A stretch of DNA of 52,268 bases from NCBI GenBank assembly GCA_023391285.1, contig JAEWBF010000049.1, positions 1-52,268 on the forward strand. The letters are read 5' to 3'. The notes under the pieces are model-generated. The model did no database searches, was not told the DNA's origin, and worked only from the letters and a program-made list of their open reading frames with translations. Both the position numbers and the translations under genes were made by a program. Below are positions 50,964 to 52,268 of the stretch, piece after piece. The number at the start of each line of letters is the position of its first letter. Position 1 is the first letter of the stretch. Source of the stretch: Verrucomicrobiota bacterium (GTDB lineage: Bacteria; Verrucomicrobiota; Verrucomicrobiia; Opitutales; Opitutaceae).

Positions 50964-52268
50964 GTGAGCGCCGCCGCCAGCCTTGAAGAAGTCCAGCTCC
51001 TGCGCGAGGAGAACGCGGCGTTGCGCGCGCAAATCGCCTGGTTGAAGCAGCAGTTGTTCGGGCCGGGCAAAAGCGAGAAACTCGATCGCGCGCAGTTGCG
51101 CTTCCAACTCGAGGAACTCGAACGGTTGGCCGCGAAGGCCGAGCAGCGCGTGGAGACGATCACGTATGAACGCGCGAAGCCGGCGAAGGAGCCGCGCAGC
51201 GTGCCGGCGGAGACCTTCGCCAAGCTGCCGGTCGTGGAGACAATCGAGATCGTGCCTGAGCCGGTGAAACAGGAGCCGGAGCTTTACGAGCGGATCGGCG
51301 AGGAGCGCACGTTCGAGGTCGACGTGATCGAGCCGAAGTTGGTGAAGCGAGAGATCGTGCGGCCGAAGTTCCGGCACAAGTTGGACCGCAATCGGCCGCC
51401 GTTGGTCGCAGCGGCGCCGGCGCGTCCGGTGTCGGGTGGTTATGCGTCGGTCGGATTGCTCGCGTGGATCGCGATCAGCAAATACGTGCATCATCTGCCG
51501 CTGTATCGATTGGAGCAGATGTCGCAGCGTTGGGGCGCGCAGATCAGCCGCCGGACGATGAGCGACTGGATCGAGGTCACCGCGGAGTGGCTCGCGCCGA
51601 TTTACCAGCACATGCATCGGGGGCTCCTGGCCGGCGATTATCTGCAGGCCGACGAGACGCCGGTGCGCTGCAACGATCCGGACGAGAAACGCGGCGGCAC
51701 CACTCAAGGTTATCTGTGGGTCATCAGTCGGCCTGGTGCCGACGTGGTCTTCGATTGGCGACTGTCGCGTCGTCACGGCGAACTCACGTCGCTGCTCGAC
51801 GGATTTAAGGGCGTGCTCCAGTCCGATGGCTACTCCGCGTATCCGAGCTACGTGCGTTCGCACGAGGGCATCGCGTGGGTCGGCTGCTGGGCGCATGCAC
51901 GGCGTTACTTCTTTGAGGCGATCGGCGAGAAACCGAAAGCCGTGCAACTGGTGCTGCGATTGATCGGGCGACTCTACCAACTCGAACGCGAGTGGGACGA
52001 AGCGCAGGTCGGGGACGATCGTGCCGCGCTGCGCCAGCAACACTTTGCCCGGCCACTCTACTGGCTGCGACACGTCGTGCTCGGATTGCGCGCGCGGGTG
52101 TTGCCGCGCTCGCTCGTGGGCAAGGCGTGTTCGTATCTCATCGATCACTGGGACGTGCTAGTCGCGCATCAACAGCACTCGTTCACGCGCCTCGACAACA
52201 ACCTCGTCGAAAATGCCATCCGGCCATCCGCGATCGGGAAGAAGAACTGGCTCTTCATCGGCCATCCC
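50964..52268 (+). CDS. tnpC: IS66-family transposase TnpC (3' part beyond window)
   Basis: At least 435 residues are encoded before the window ends with no stop codon. The start is a GTG giving VSAAASLEEVQLLREENAAL, a coiled-coil N-terminus with FGPGKSEKLDRAQ, typical of IS66 transposases. The DDE catalytic set is visible: first Asp in LQADETPVRC, second in LQSDGYSAY, and Glu in NNLVENAIRPS. Further conserved parts are HHLPLYRLEQMSQRWG and the terminal KNWLFIGHP. It is the DDE transposase that cuts and rejoins the element ends. The gene is intact as far as it can be seen. Confidence 0.92.
   Translation, partial: MSAAASLEEVQLLREENAALRAQIAWLKQQLFGPGKSEKLDRAQLRFQLEELERLAAKAEQRVETITYERAKPAKEPRSVPAETFAKLPVVETIEIVPEPVKQEPELYERIGEERTFEVDVIEPKLVKREIVRPKFRHKLDRNRPPLVAAAPARPVSGGYASVGLLAWIAISKYVHHLPLYRLEQMSQRWGAQISRRTMSDWIEVTAEWLAPIYQHMHRGLLAGDYLQADETPVRCNDPDEKRGGTTQGYLWVISRPGADVVFDWRLSRRHGELTSLLDGFKGVLQSDGYSAYPSYVRSHEGIAWVGCWAHARRYFFEAIGEKPKAVQLVLRLIGRLYQLEREWDEAQVGDDRAALRQQHFARPLYWLRHVVLGLRARVLPRSLVGKACSYLIDHWDVLVAHQQHSFTRLDNNLVENAIRPSAIGKKNWLFIGHP

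Larger units (their letters stand above)
50121..52268 (+). mobile_element. IS66-family insertion sequence (left end to window edge)
   Basis: GTAAGCG at 50121-50127 is the usual terminal sequence of IS66 elements, and it is followed by the three-gene set tnpA, tnpB, tnpC. The preceding eight bases would be one copy of a target duplication. The right end lies outside the window, so the copy cannot be confirmed as complete. It begins 135 bp after the mad8 stop. Confidence 0.85.

Overview
This window looks like a chromosome segment of a verrucomicrobial bacterium, most likely Opitutaceae. I base this on the high GC, the rpsB-tsf and dnaK-groES-groEL blocks, and two secreted proteases whose C-terminal repeat domains are of a kind common in that group. 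This is recognition from sequence, not a database result.

Bases 1-17.4 kb are core genome. They hold an M49-like zinc peptidase, queA, and a compact operon of COG3618 lactonase, aldo/keto reductase and LgoD-like dehydrogenase that reads as oxidative L-galactose/L-fucose catabolism. A divergent AraC regulator faces that operon. Then come tRNA-Thr(CGT), a Lon-substrate-binding-domain protein, dnaK, groES-groEL, a PhnP-like metallo-hydrolase, a BRCT-less NAD-dependent DNA ligase with a possible signal peptide, a DUF983 protein, rpsB-tsf and an initiator tRNA with unusual identity positions.

From about 17.45 kb onward the window is accessory. A tyrosine integrase with its small DNA-binding partner lies next to the initiator tRNA gene and ends at arm-type repeats. 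Cargo follows: two tandemly duplicated metzincin proteases with Ig and repeat domains, a Sel1-repeat protein with a membrane-anchored nuclease-like protein, an orphan PD-(D/E)XK-like protein, a small HNH protein and a truncated patatin. Two core-only tyrosine recombinases flank a 1.26-kb stretch without a convincing gene that carries several GNRA-capped hairpins.

The centrepiece is a tightly overlapping seven-gene operon at 33139-49986: methyltransferase, AAA ATPase, small unknown protein, HsdS-like specificity subunit, giant NERD/kinase/NTPase protein, unknown protein, and giant HerA-like ATPase. Order and domains match mad2-mad8 of MADS, the methylation-associated defence system known from Pseudomonas. 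The expected helix-turn-helix gene mad1 is not evident. The likely logic is that MAD2 and MAD5 mark self DNA, while MAD3, MAD6 and MAD8 provide sensing, signalling and effector functions. An IS66-family element begins 135 bp after mad8 and runs off the window end.
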